This document shows, piece by piece, positions 1-11,874 of a stretch of DNA of 64,000 nucleotides. The translations under genes and the position numbers were made by a program. This DNA is from Anodontia alba (lineage: Eukaryota; Mollusca; Bivalvia; Lucinida; Lucinidae). The first letter of the stretch is position 1. The number at the start of each line of letters is the position of its first letter. The stretch covers positions 14,713,033-14,777,032 of the forward strand of contig OZ024830.1 in NCBI GenBank assembly GCA_964016985.1, in the 5' to 3' direction. The notes beneath the pieces are model-generated. The model ran no database searches. It was given only the letters and a program-made list of their open reading frames with translations, and was not told where the DNA came from.

Positions 1-173
1 CTGATATTTCTATCTGCACAGTTTTTAACAAATCATGGAATTTTCATTGCAAACATTACTTCTTCATACAGTAAAACACCACCAAAAAGATTTACTTACT
101 TATGCAAGAACTTTTATCACTATATGATGACACTAATAACATCTTAGAAATTATTCTTGAAAACAAACAAGCC

Positions 174-258
174 AGGGCCCAGTTGTTTAAAACTAATGTT
201 GTTGTTAGTTGACATATCGTTAAAAAAACTTTGATCATTAAATATGGCATATCATCAT
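174..258. repeat. Left half of a palindromic MITE, split by a LINE
   Basis: Begins with the family terminus GGGCCCAGTTGTTTAAAAC and continues with AT-rich arm sequence. The matching right half (ending in TTTGAACAACTGGGCCC) is at about 2733-2852, so the LINE between them inserted into an existing MITE. Other copies of the family are at 12802-13045, 17795-18240 and 34613-34844. The left junction is approximate because the LINE 3' tail is itself a short repeat of CATATCATCATAA type. Confidence 0.75.
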
Positions 259-2732
259 AACATATCATCATAATCGGATTTTTGATTAACGTGCAGGTAC
301 AGGGGCAACATCCACATCAGTGGGCCCCCTTCCAGATAGCTGGCTTGCTGCACGCATGGCAGATCTCACACCAGATCTCCAGGTATGTCTATCATGAGGG
401 TTGATAGCCGAGAGCTTCCACTCTCTGCAATCCCTCTCTGTCAGCTGCTTCCATGTCATTTTGGGCCTCCCAGGCCCACGCTTTCCATCAACCTGTATGT
501 CAAAGGCTGTCTTGATAGCACCACTGGAGCGTTCCACATGTCCATACCATCGAAGTCTTCACTCCTTCAGAATGAGGTCCAGATCCTCAATGCCAAGCCA
601 CACAAGAACATCAATGGACCTGGTGGTGACAATGTCTTGCGGCCTGACATTGCAGATCTGTCTGATCATTGCCCTGTCATTTCGCTGCAGACGCTGGAGG
701 TTCGGCTTTGTCAATGGCCAAGTCTCGCTGGCATGGAGCATTGCACTCTGCACACAAGAGCTGTACACATGGCCACGTGTTTTGAAAGAGAGGTGGCGTG
801 AAGAGAGGACTGGTAGCAGATCCTTGAACTTCTTCCAGGCGGTTTTCACACGTGTTGTGGTTGAAAGTTCACAGACACCTGCTGCTGAGAGCATGTCTCC
901 TAGGTAGCAAAAGGAAGCTCCACCTCAAGCTTGTCAGGTCTGACCTGGACTTCCTTCTGTGGTCTGCCATCCAAGGGGCGTGCAGTTCCCTGGCACCGTG
1001 TACATCTATAGTCAGGGTCCTTTTTCAAGCGCTTGAGCCCACTGCATTTCTTGTGCACCCAGTGCTTGCAGCCATTGCAGAAGATGCTGTTGCTGCCCAC
1101 TCCAGTGCGACAGACAGTGCATGGAAACTCGCCTGAACTCTGCAGGAGGTCCAGTCCCGTACCACAGATCATGATCTTTGTCTTTCCTGCATTTACTCTG
1201 TCCTTTCTTCTCCATTGCTTCTTTCCAAGTCAAGAACCTCCTGACACATTCCTCAAGTGATTCAGCGATGATAACAAGGTCATCGGCATAGAGGTCCTCC
1301 CAGGGGACCCCAGAGCGGAACTCTCGTGATAAGGCTTCAAGCACAATGATGAAGAGCAGTGGGCTGAGTACTGATCCTTGGTGAACACCAACCTTCACTT
1401 CAAACTCTTCACTGTACCCCTCACCAACACGGACACGGCTCTGTGCATTTGCATACATGCCCTGCACCAGTCGCACAATCCACTCCTCCACACCAAGTTT
1501 TCTCAGCGCCCACCAGATGACCTTCCTAGGCACTCGATCAAACGCCTTCTCCAGGTCTACGAAAGCCATGTAGGGTCTCTTATTGGCAGCTAGATACTTC
1601 TCTTGCAGCTGCCTGACAACAAAGATTGCGTCTGTAGTGCCTCTGCCTGGGACGAAGCCAAACTGGGAATCATCGATTGACACCAACTGTCTGATGAGGC
1701 TGTCCACAATCCTCTCCAGGATTTTCATAACCTGCTCTGTCAGCTTGAGACCCCGGTAGTTGCCCCTTTCCAATGCATCCCCTTTTCCCTTGTAGAGGCA
1801 GACAATGAAACTCTGCTCCCAGTCAGAGGGTACCTTGCCATCACGAATGATTGCAACTGCGAGGTCACGGATCATGGAGGTGCCCATGTCACCGGCCGCT
1901 CTTATCATCTCCACCAGTATGCCTGATGGGCCCGGTGCTTTGTCTGCCTTCATCTGCGAGATAGCCTTCTTAACCATATCAATACTGATTGGGATGGGCG
2001 GGCCTTCTACTGGTGATTGATATGACAGGTGGTCTGGATCCCAGTCAAACTCAACATTGAGAAGCCTTTGGTAGTGCTCCAGCCAGGCCTTCTGCTTTGA
2101 GTCTTCGCTCATTGACATCTCTCCTGCATCATTCTTCACAGGTTTGTCACCAACAACATCAGTGTTCTCTCTTCTAAACTGGTTAGCAAGGCGGTAGTCT
2201 TCTGAAGACTTGGGGTCAATATTCTCGTAGACCTTCTTGTCGGCTTCTTGACGAGCATGGTGCACTGCATGTCTGGCATTTCGTTTGGCTGCATCGTATG
2301 ATGCCCTAGTGCCTTTACCAGCCTTCCAGGCCTTGAAAGCTGTCCGCTTGGCAGCAATGGCCTTTTCCATGTGTTCGCTCCACCACCAGGTTTCACGATG
2401 CCAATGGTGTGGCCGAGTTGTGCCACATACCTCCTCAGTTGTCTTGAGCAGTCCAGTCTTGATGTTGTTCCAGATATCCTCAGTGGCCCCATCAGCTACA
2501 CCTGCAGATGTGCTCACATGCAAGTTGAGGACCTCCTGGAAATGATTGCTTGTCTGAGGGTCTTTAAGCTTCCAAACTTTGAGGCGAGGGATGAACTTGC
2601 GCTTGGATTTTGGCGGCACATCAATCCTCATGTCACATACAAGAAGCTGATGTTGCAGAGCTATTTCCTCACCAGGGATCACTTTTACATCTGTGACAAG
2701 TTTGCGCATGGTCCTACGGAAAAGGATGCATT
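259..2732 (-). mobile_element. RTE-like LINE copy 1, reverse transcriptase, 5'-truncated and frameshifted
   Basis: A non-LTR retrotransposon read on the minus strand. The long frame (2748-1012) holds the end of the endonuclease linker, then a full RT domain: NYRGLKL, FGFVPGRGTTDAIF, FVDLEKAFDRVPR, HQGSVLSPLLF and the catalytic LYADDLVI. Past about 1200 the frame breaks: copy 2 has two extra bases here, giving EKKGLRVNAGKTKIMICG instead of EKKGQSKCRKDK. The remaining product is readable in other frames: a PHD-type finger (CxxC...CxxC...HxxC...CxxC, about 1030-1150), then a C-terminal domain (559-894) ending GPTDVDVAPVPAR at 286. The 3' tail is short repeats of TGATATG type, as in RTE elements. 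The endonuclease is missing and the copy is not functional. RTE clade assignment is from memory of the family. Confidence 0.88.
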
Positions 2733-2852
2733 TGCAAAAGCTACTCACATTTTTTCATTAAAAATAACTGTGAAATAGATATTGTATTTACTAGAACAGT
2801 TTACATTTTGACCACTAACAATCTTGTTAATCTAACACTTTGAACAACTGGG
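2733..2852. repeat. Right half of the split palindromic MITE
   Basis: Resumes within the central hairpin (GCAAAAGCTACTCACATTTT) and ends TTTGAACAACTGGGCCC, the inverted counterpart of the terminus at 174. Compared with complete copies it is an older, AT-rich variant. Confidence 0.75.
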
Positions 2853-5459
2853 CCCAGATGGCTTTGTCTGGCAGTAAGAATAGATTTTAAATGGAATGAC
2901 CTTGAGAGCAATGAACACACTCATGAAACTGAAAACAGCTGAAGAATCAGAAGTAAAGAAACTGATTTGCCGATCAATTTTTACTTAAATGGTGCATGAC
3001 CAACTGTTGTTACCCAAAGAAGAAGGGGGTGGTGGGGGGCTGGAATTCCGGTCTCTGATGCTTGAGAAAACTGGCAGCCTCCAGAGTCCACCACTATTAA
3101 TACCTTAAAGATATGTTATTAGCAAATCTAGATCATTCTAACTCCAGAGCAACAGATAATTTTAGTGGCATTTGGGTATTTAACCCAGGGTTTTCCCGGA
3201 CGCAGGATATTGCATCTGAGACTCTCAAAAACGTGTCTCGGATGCACAAAAGAAAAACGTGTGCGTCCACCTGGACTGGCAAAATTGTGTAAGTGTGAAA
3301 ACAAACAACCAAACATCATTATTTTAACCTGTTCTTCAGTGATTTTGATACAGTTTTTCTAGCGATGTTCTTTCACTTTCGCGTAGTTTCCATAATCTTT
3401 TTATAGAACAAGGATAAAATCCATATCGTTTTGTGATCCGCAACCTCCATAATTACGTCAGAGTTCCCTTTCGTAAGCAACCGAGCTATAACGATAACTT
3501 ACGAGAACAGCCGATTGAATTCAGACTGGTTACCGGTTTTTCACTGCATACATTTGCGAGCTACATATTGAGTGGGAATCCAGTATTTTCTTTTATTTAT
3601 AACTGGTCTATTTTTAACACCGCGAGCTGTAATGAGTCAGCGAAAAACCCATTGTACATGTGCAATATGGCAAAACAGTTTGATATCAAGCGTTTTTTAG
3701 TGAAAAAGCCATGTCAGACAGACTTTTGAATCAGAAGCAGCTGTCAATAAATATAAAGAATCTGATCTGGCAGAATCAATGGGTAAATACATTTTTTTTC
3801 TCTGTTTAATGGTGAAAAGAGTTGTATACTATGAACGCTGGACACTTGTTCAATATGAGTCATAGTTACCATTCCCAGCTCTTTTCCTTTCTGTCTTGCC
3901 CTTATCTTCCAAAGGCCCTTATTTTGAAGTTAGAAATATGCGTAGGCTAAGGGCCACTATGCCAAAATTTTTCAAAATGTCACAATTGCACCCCCACTCC
4001 CCACCCTGCCCACTTCTTAATTCCCCCACCCCATCCCCCTCTCTGTATAGATTTGATTGACTGAATACCTTGTCACTGAACTGTTTATCTAGTCACTGAA
4101 CTGTTTATCTAGTCATTGCCAGTAGTAGTCTGTTGAGTCTTTCAGGATAATACTGAATGCGTTTCTGAAGACTGAAGTTCAAATGTGTTATTAATAGCGT
4201 TCAAAGTTATTATAATTATTATTAAATAGATAATTTCATAAACGGAATAGCTTTTTATTCGTACTGTTGTTCAATTCCTGTTGAAGTGGCAGTTTTGGTT
4301 ATTTTAAGAAACATCACAGAACATTTTCATGCATCATTTAATTTGTGAACTTGATTTTTGCTGTTGGACCCTCAAATAACTGAGGCGAGAGTCCACAGGA
4401 CTCCCAGACCTCAAAGCTGAGGGAAAACCCTGTTTAATCCCATCAAAATTTAGTCAATTGGGTAAAATCACATTACATGTGTATTATTTTTCAGTTTGAG
4501 TAAAAGATACCCCGAAAATGAAAAGTAATTATAAAACAAAAAGAAAGAGCATAAAAAAGCCTGATTTAGGTATTTAAAACATGTTATTTCTTTATACCTT
4601 TTAAATATTATGATAGTATTTTTTATATGAAAAATAAAAACACCTAATATGTGCAGTAATCATAATATAAAACAGTAATCAGGGGGTTTATTGGCCTTGA
4701 AATTTTAATTTTCACCCATGAATTTGGTAATAATTGGGTACTTTGTCAAATCAAAGTTTTTGAAAATAATTGAGTATTTGCTCAAAACATTAGGGTATTT
4801 TACACGGATACTCCCCTTATCTCTTGCCCTGTAACTCCTCCCTGTAACTCCTAGAATGTATCTGATTCCTTTGAGTTTCTTGAGTCTTAATCTAGAGGTA
4901 TAGGGATTCTATATATTATTTGTGTTAGAACTAAGAAAGCTCGTCCCTCCTAATCTGCAAATTCTAGCACATTATCTATAGATTAATGTATTGTGCAGTT
5001 TAAATGGTTTTAAAATTAAAACATATTTTAACTAGCAATACTTAACCTATAGAGAAGAGAATCCACTTCCCTCCCTGCGTAGCTCAGTTATATTGAGTTC
5101 TCCTTCAAAGAGACTGACACGTGATCAAAAGAGTGGAAAGAGTGATGTCACACAGGTAACTGCCTAAGGGACCTTTTGGATTAAGACTCTTTTAAGACGA
5201 CTGAATTGTCATTTTTTCTGTGGAAGGTTTGAAATACAGAATAGAATAGCACATTATCTATAGGTTAATGTATTGTGCAGCTAAATTCATTTCTTACTTT
5301 TTACAGAAAAATGGCTTTGAACTTTCATGCAAATTGTCTGTGACGATTCAAAGCCTATTTTCTGGGGAAAAAAAAAAAAAAAAATGAGAAAAAATATCAT
5401 CAATTTGTCATCTGCTGAATTTGGCCATAGAGTGCTTAAACATCCAACATGAACTTTAC
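2853..5459. other. Non-coding DNA, downstream SART3 intron
   Basis: AT-rich, no gene recognised. It contains a short G-rich run near 3026, a 22-bp direct doublet near 4070-4105, two almost identical 33-bp direct repeats (4966-4998 and 5248-5280), and an A17 run near 5370. A 98-codon open frame at 3433-3729 has no recognisable domain. The 5' splice site of exon 6 (GTAAAG on the minus strand) lies at its right edge. No further SART3 exon was found here, so the next exon is probably left of position 1. Confidence 0.5.
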
Positions 5460-5584
5460 CAGTTTATCCTCGTAGGGCTTCACTTTCTCTAACTTAGCTT
5501 GAGCTTTAAGATACATCTGTTTTGTATAAGAATCTGGCTCATCTTGTAACCAGTCCTTGTATTCTTCAAATGTGTCCTCCATGT
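5460..5584 (-). CDS. SART3: SART3 orthologue, coding exon 6 (HAT repeat region)
   Basis: Encodes DMEDTFEEYKDWLQDEPDSY through KLEKVKPYEDKL, matching the SART3 stretch in which DMEATFAEYEEW is followed by LEKYKPYEE. SART3 (Prp24-like) reanneals U4 and U6 snRNAs in the nucleus; its N-terminal HAT repeats bind partner proteins. The exon is bounded by a 3' splice site TTTGCAG before 5584 and a 5' splice site GTAAAG after 5460. Length 125 nt: 2 nt complete the codon begun in exon 5 (G|AC = Asp) and it ends in phase 0. It is the last SART3 exon visible, so the C-terminal HAT repeats and the RRMs must lie outside the window. Confidence 0.93.
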
Positions 5585-5825
5585 CTGCAAAGTAAAGGCC
5601 AATGAACATTCAAATAGACTTGACTGAGTTGAAGTTTTATGGCCCAGTCAACCCATTAGGGTCATTTCCAGCTAGTCACCTAACCACACTTTTCCTGGCA
5701 GGCTTACAGTCCTCTAAGCAGATAAAAAGTATTTGTGTACATTCTTTCACCAGAAACTGATAACTGCCCTTCTTGAATCAGCAAAAGGGAGAGAATGACC
5801 ATAGAAAATATTTCATCAGCAATCT

Positions 5826-5915
5826 CTATAAAAGAATATAGCCGAACCCAGTGGAATCAAACCCGCAACCTTCTGATCTGTAGTTTGATATGTATCCGTT
5901 TAAGCCACCGAGGAC
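5826..5915 (-). mobile_element. tRNA-derived SINE head
   Basis: Read on the minus strand, GGTGGCTTAAACGGATAC resembles a pol III A box and GGTTGCGGGTTTGATTCC a B box, with spacing like a tRNA. It is followed by unrelated AT-rich sequence, so this is a SINE fragment rather than a working tRNA gene. Confidence 0.5.
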
Positions 5916-6938
5916 GGATAAAATGAACACATGTTCACATCAAATGAACATATTCATATCAACCTTGTACATCCAAGCAAACAAATACTGTAAACCAGCA
6001 AATAATTATACAATATGTGGTTGTCTACGCCCACAACCTTAATGTTTGCCACTGCTACAGGTCCACATTATGGAAGGTCACAGACTGTGCGAATGCTATT
6101 TGGCATGGACTACTCAAAGTTGTATTATAATCAAATATTGGCTTTCACAAAAAGCATGGTCTATGCTTTGCACACATTGTTTGCTAAGCATAGATTTAGC
6201 TTTCTGGTGAAAGCTAATACTTGTTTAGCCATAGTGATTGACTAGCAGTGACTGACTTAGGGCTATACCAGTAAAATCTATATGGGGATGGCGGACGGCA
6301 ACCCTTTTTTAAATTTGCCACAGGCTGGTGTTAGAAGAAAAAAATATTTTCTGTAGGTTGTGTCACCAATTTTTGTTAGTTTGTTATAGGCTGTGTGGCA
6401 GAAAAATATTTATTACTCATGGGCTGTAATACTCTGTAGATCCAATACATCACGCTCCGTTATTTCGCAAAATCCAGTATATATTGCGAATCGGCCATGG
6501 ATCTCAAATTTTCCATAAGCAAAAATTTAAAACTTATAAAAATAGTTGTTGTTTTATTTAACTTCAGAAAAAATAATGCGTTCCGGTAACGGACTTTTTG
6601 TACCTATCCCAAGGCTAAGTCGGGTCAAGTATTATGACAAACAATCCGTTTTGCGTCAATCAGCACACACGCTGATTATAATTGGCGAACAATATATTAC
6701 AATCGCCGTTATTGCAATAATCAGTGTCATTATTGAGTACATAGATCTTACTCAATGCTCAATCAGTCAATGATGCCCACGAACTAATTCTGCTTAAAAT
6801 GTGAAAACGGTCCTTTTCAAAACCAGCAAATTTTCACAAGACGGTAGTGTCCCACATTCCTATTTCTTAATCCACTCATTATACACTTCTATAGCAATAA
6901 ATATTTTAAAAGAAAACAACTACACTTTAAATAATAAT
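5916..6938. other. SART3 intron 5, no gene recognised
   Basis: AT-rich intronic DNA. The stretch at 6110-6245 is related to one at 11050-11160 (shared GTGAAAGCTAATACTT and flanking inverted pieces), so it is probably an old interspersed repeat. Short open frames (for example 6546-6773) lack any recognisable motif. Confidence 0.45.
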
Positions 6939-7985
6939 AACAAGAGTTGTCAGAAGACAACGCAGCTCGCTGTAAAGGGCTGATCGGATAAAAAAACATA
7001 TCTTTAAGTATTAAAGATTAAATGACAGAGTATGACCTGACTTTGATGTCGGAAGAATGTCAAACTGAGGGATGGGGTATATGCCATTGAAACATCCTCC
7101 CTTAGGCTGGTGTGGATGAAACATGAAAGTTATATCTTACAAACTTCAACAGCCATGTACACTTTTCAAAACTTAAACACAGGTATAAATGACAAAGTAT
7201 GACCTGATCTTGACCTAGGCAGAAGGTGAAACTGAGGAAGGGGTGGGTACTATTGAAAAGTCTTACCCTAAGGTAGGTGTAGGCCAAACATTAAAGCAGC
7301 AGCTTGAATACTTTAGCAGTTATGAACACTTTTCAAAACTTAAACGCAAAACTCAAACATGGGTTTAAATGACAAAGTATAACCTGACCATGACCTTGGC
7401 AGAAGGTCAAACTGAGAAAAAATCTGTGATACTGAAAGGTCTTAACCTAATGTTGTTGTGGGCCAAATATTCAAGCAGCATCTTGAATACTTCAGCAGTT
7501 ACAAACCTTTTCAAAACTTAAACGCAGAACTTGAACATGGGTTCAAATGACAAAGTATGACCTGACTTTGTCCTAGGTAGAAGATCAAACTGAGGAAGAG
7601 GTGTGTGTTATTGAAAGGTCTAACCCTAAGGCTGGTGTGGGCCAAATATTAGGGCTCTATCTTGAATACTTCAGCAGTTATGTACACTTTTCAAAACTTA
7701 AACGCAAAACTTAAACATGGGTGTAAAAGACAGAACTGTCCTTGACCTACATAAAGAGTCTATTTTGGGGATGGGAATGTATGCTATTGAAAAGTCTTAC
7801 CCTAAAGTAGGTGTAGGCCGAATATGAAAGCAGTACCTTAAACAGTTAAAAAACTATGCACACATTTGAAAACTTAAACATTGTGCTAACGCGGACACCA
7901 ACGCCGACATGGACACCGACAGACACCAACGCCAACGCCTGGGTGACAACATAAGCTCTCCAGGGACATAGTCCCGGCGAGCTAA
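6939..7985 (+). mobile_element. Non-autonomous element with central tandem repeats (family 1, copy A)
   Basis: Starts AACAAGAGTTGTCAGAAGAC with a short hairpin and CAGCTCGC; ends AAGCTCTCC...GGCGAGCTAA, so the ends share an inverted AGCTCGC/GCGAGCT core. The centre is about five copies of a roughly 175-185-bp unit (motif TTTTCAAAACTTAAACGCA recurring near 7158, 7336, 7510, 7690). Near the 3' end is an ACxCCAACGC-type microsatellite. Unique head, central tandem array, microsatellite and 3' tail recall the molluscan pearl/mgE elements and non-autonomous Helentrons; that classification is inferred. No ORF. Confidence 0.65.
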
Positions 7986-8404
7986 AAAGAAATGAAGTTT
8001 TTTGGCAGTACAGGGAAGCAACTCAAATTATCTAAGCACAACTTAGGCAATTTGAGTTGTTTCCCTTTGCTGTGTCAGGGAACCAGAGCATCCAAAATGG
8101 AGTCCTAAATTGTCAACCCGACGATTTGTTGTGTTCAAACGTAGTTTATCAACTGCTTTTGATTAAAATTACTTGTTAGACTTAGCACACCACTATATAT
8201 AATGCCACTAATCCTGTTCTAATTAGGAAATATGGCTGATAGCTTGACTGAATGCAAACTTAACACAGCGATAAAATACGCAGGTGTTTTACATGCCGTT
8301 ATACATGCATGGTACATGTCTGGATTTATATCGCGATCCATGTAAATTTTAAGTACCAAATCTAAAATTATTCCATATTTTTACCCTTACTTTCCTACAT
8401 TTAA
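7986..8404. other. Intron 5 spacer
   Basis: No gene or known repeat recognised. It holds an inverted pair: CAACTCAAATTATCTAAGCA near 8019 and its diverged complement AATTTGAGTTGTTTCCC near 8050. Confidence 0.35.
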
Positions 8405-9680
8405 AAACAAGAGCTGTCGTAGGACAGCGTAGCTCGCCTGCTGGGTACATTTTATATTGTAACATTTTTATCATTAAGCCATATAATATAGGTCACACTG
8501 ACCTAGATGTATTTGTATGTAAATCATTTTGTCACATAGATATAATAATCCAGGTATGACAATTCTCCATGAAATAGTAATAAAAATAAAAGGCAAAATC
8601 ACTGAAGCATGAAATATAGGTCACAATGACCTAGATATAGTAAGTGGTCATTCATTGGGTCACATGGAACTAATATCCCAGGTGTGACATTTATCCAACA
8701 AATAGTATTCAAGATATAAGGCAAAATCACTGAACCATGAAATATAGGTCACACCAACAGAGATATATTTTGACGTCAATAATCGGGTCACAAGGAACTA
8801 ATATCCCAGGTGTGACATTTATCCAACAAATAGTATTCAAGATATAAGGCAAAATCACTGAACCATGAAATATAGGTCACACCAACAGAGATATATTTTG
8901 ACATCAATAATCGGTTCACAAGGAACTAATATCCCAGGTGTGACATTTATCCAACAAATAGTATTCAAGATATAAGGCAAAATCACTGAACCATGAAATA
9001 TAGGTCACAATGACCTAGATATAGTAAGTGGTCATTCATTGGGTCACATGGAAGTAATATCCCAGGTGTGACATTTATCCAACAAATAGTATTCAAGATA
9101 TAAGGCAAAATCACTGGACCGTGAAATCTAGGTGACCTGGACCGTAAAATGTAGGTCACCATGACCTTCACTCTCTTACACTTAAACCGATGTCACATAG
9201 TTAGCTGATGTATAACCAGTTGTGTCTATAACCTGTAGGCATATAAGATTTTACAAATGTGTCCTAGATTTTGACCCCTAGCCCCACTCCAAGGCCCACC
9301 CTGAGGTATGAACCCAGTGGTATGTTCTTTTGGAATCTCAGAAGACTCCTCCAGGTACCCAAATTCTAAATATGAATGCTCTATGAGGAGTGAAAGTCAA
9401 GATATAAGAATTTGAAAAACTTTAACACAGTATTACAAAGGTGTCCTAGATTCTGACCCCTAGCCCCACCCAGGGGTATGAACCCAGGGGTTTATTCTCT
9501 TGGAATCTCAGAAGACCCTCCAAGGTACCTAAGTTCCAAATTTGATGCCTCTGTGAGGAGTGACTGTTGAGATATAAGCATTTGAAAAACTTTAACGCAG
9601 TGTGACGGGAACGGGAACGCAAACGCGGACGACCGGGGTGACTACAATAGCTCTCCTTGTACTTCGTACAGGCGAGCTAA
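8405..9680 (+). mobile_element. Non-autonomous element with central tandem repeats (family 1, copy B)
   Basis: Starts AACAAGAGCTGTCGTAGGAC (hairpin GCTGTC/GACAGC, then GTAGCTCGCC) and ends AATAGCTCTCC...GGCGAGCTAA, the same termini as 6939-7985. Its centre is different: about five copies of a 125-bp unit containing ATCCCAGGTGTGACATTTAT (8490-9140), then two ~185-bp units with GTGTCCTAGATTTTGACCCC (9250-9600), then GACGGGAACGGGAACGC. Identical ends with unrelated tandem cores is the key feature. No ORF is present. Confidence 0.68.
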
Positions 9681-9746
9681 AAAAGGTTTTTTGAAACCAG
9701 TTGGCCTTATATTAATTTCTTGATTTGCTTTAAAAGAAAAAATATG

Positions 9747-9960
9747 GGCAGGCCCATGTCACCTAGTGGATAGGAGAGTTGACTCTTAATCCGTAAGGTT
9801 TCTCACCGATGTGATTCGAGCCTTGCTCGGGTCACGTGGGAAAGCCAAGTTCTGCTTACCGATGGTCAGGTGGTTTTCCCCCGGGTTCTTCGGTTTTCGC
9901 CCTCCTTTGATAAACGATCGGCTCGATATAACTGAAGTATTCTTGAAAAGGCCATAAAAT
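9747..9960 (+). mobile_element. tRNA-derived SINE
   Basis: A box-like CCTAGTGGATAGGAGAG and B box-like GTGATTCGAGCCTTG are followed by a core containing GTGGGAAAGCCAAGTTCTGC and CCCCCGGGTTCTTCGGTTT, ending in an AAAATCC/AAATAAAA-type tail. A minus-strand copy with the same core is at 27085-27240. Confidence 0.65.
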
Positions 9961-10664
9961 CCAAATAAAAAAAAATTGCTTCAAAATATTCAAAATAGGA
10001 TTATTTGTCTCAAAGAATAGGGCTTTTGAAAACATATAAAGGTGTTAGTTTCAGAGACCTTTACAAACATGAACTAAAAATGTTGACTGAGTGGCTTTGA
10101 ATAAAGGCTCCGATTTATATGCATACCGGCTGTTTTCTCAGCTTTTCCTGCAAACATGACTTGGCATTACATTCAAATTGTCTCCAGAAAAAAAAATGTT
10201 ACAAAATGTTGCCAGCTAATATTAAAGTTCAGCAGATCAAGAGTTAAATCCCAATACACAAGCACATTTCAAAATACTAAATAACAAAACTAGAAAAATA
10301 AGAAAAGACTTTAATAATCATTTTTTTTTTTTTTTTTTTTTTTTTTGTTTTATTGCTAGCAAATAACACTGAAAATCGAAGCTTCTGCGTTTAACAGTAA
10401 CTTGCTGCAGTTTCTGTTTACAGGATTTTTTGTTTTTTTTAATTCCCCGTGAGTTGTCACAGCCTTAAATCTTTTTTAACTGTAGGATATCGCTGAAAAA
10501 AATAAAAATAGACTGTAGGGTATGTAGGATTTTTTTTTAAGGTGTAGGCTATCCAAATATAAAAGCGCCTTCCACCCCACCCCCACCCCCATACAGGTTT
10601 TACTGGAATAGCCCTTACAGATATTCAATTTTAAACAACTTATTTTCGGATTCATCTTTTTTTA
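9961..10664. other. Intron 5 DNA with homopolymers
   Basis: AT-rich; a T26 run at about 10321-10346 and other T runs. No gene or clear repeat family recognised. Confidence 0.4.
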
Positions 10665-11006
10665 TTTAAAGGCTCCTTTTTACTCAAAAATTATCCAAGA
10701 AAAGTTTAATAAATTCATACAAGGTATTAATACAATCATAAAATGTGGCACCTGACAGCATGTAAAATTTCAGTTAATCTCTCGTTCTTGAAATGAAATG
10801 ATATTTTATTATATCTCTGAATTAATGGTGCCAACATTAATGGAGAGATACAATAAAAATCATTTATTTTTGATCCAGTTCAGAAACAACTGAAATTTTA
10901 CAGACTGTCAGATGCCACATTTTATGACCGTATTTATACTATATATAAAATTTATTAAACCTTCCTTTGCTAAAAATATGTCTATATTTAGGAATATGAA
11001 GCCTTT
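10665..11006. repeat. Long palindromic (foldback) repeat, complete copy
   Basis: Left arm (10665-10790: GGCTCC, then TTTAATAAATTCATAC, ATCATAAAATGTGGCACCTG) is repeated in inverted form in the right arm (10880-11006: ATGCCACATTTTATGACC ... GGAATATGAAGCC). A second, inner inverted pair surrounds ATTAATGGTGCCAACATTAAT. No ORF; a MITE-like palindrome. Confidence 0.7.
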
Positions 11007-11274
11007 CATGTGACTTTTATGCCCAGTGAACACTGTAAAGGTCATGCCAAGCCAGTCTGGAGATATCATTTAGCACACAAGTGTGTGTGCTAAGTGTAGA
11101 CCAAGCTTTTTTGTGAAAGCTAATACTTTTTTTGCAATAGACTAGCAGCTATTCAATCATAAACACCTTGTTTTTTTTTTTATTTTATTCTTTTTATTTA
11201 ATTGGGTTTTAATGCCCAGTCAACATGGTTAAGGCCATGTTGACATGGTTAAGGCCATGTTGAAAGTTGAGTTT

Positions 11275-11490
11275 TTTGTCTAATCTTTGAAATAATGTTG
11301 CCAGCATTAATTGAGAGATATGATTAAAAAATCATTTTATTTTTAATCCAGTTCAAAAACAAGAGACTGACTGAGATTTTCCAGGCTGTCAGATGGATGC
11401 CACATTTTATGATTGTATTAATACCATATATCAATTTATTAAACCTTTCTTGGAAAAAAAAAATATACAGATTTTTTGAGGAATATGGAG
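11275..11490. repeat. Second, partial copy of the 10665 palindrome
   Basis: Shares TGTTGCCAGCATTAATTGAG, GATGCCACATTTTATGATTG and GGAATATGGAGCCTTTAAG with the right arm of the complete copy. The left arm is absent. Confidence 0.65.
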
Positions 11491-11768
11491 CCTTTAAGCA
11501 CACAATGTGGTAATTAGGGCAAATACAGTAATTCCCCTGAGTATTCTGAAGCTTAATTAAAATCTGAAAAGTCCATCTGACTTCCTATTAATTGTTACAA
11601 AGGTACTGGAAGATCTGCAAACAGTGCGGACCCTGATCAAAATGCCATGAGCAGTTTGATCTGGGTCTGCACAGTTTACTCAGGCCTATCGATCTAAATA
11701 GTGGAAATCTATTATAAAAGACTCTAAAATGTCAAATCACTAGAACCAGAAAGGTATTTCATCTTTAC

Positions 11769-11874
11769 CAAACAGTGGGATAGTCAGTTGTCTCTTGAAT
11801 AAGGCCTCCACTCTGTCATGTTGGGCACTAAACTTATCTTCAAGCTCTTTACTTGGCACACTCCCAGGCTGTGG
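11769..11874 (-). CDS. SART3: SART3 orthologue, coding exon 5
   Basis: Encodes PQPGSVPSKELEDKFSAQHD then RVEALFKRQLTIPLF, matching the SART3 segment ending LFRRQLAIPL. The first ~20 residues form the linker seen in several non-mammalian SART3 proteins (an inference from memory). The 3' splice site is TTTTCAG before 11874 and the 5' splice site GTAAAG after 11769. 106 nt: enters in phase 0 after exon 4 and leaves one nucleotide (G) that joins exon 6 to make Asp. Confidence 0.92.

Noticed and set aside
385..907. Plus-strand frames over 385-2778 and 30595-31494
   Set aside because: Antisense to the RTE-like LINE coding region on the minus strand.
3433..3729. 98-codon frame ending MAKQFDIKRFLVKKPCQTDF
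   Set aside because: The end faintly recalls transposon-type N-termini, but there are no domains, no splice context and no homologous second copy in the window.
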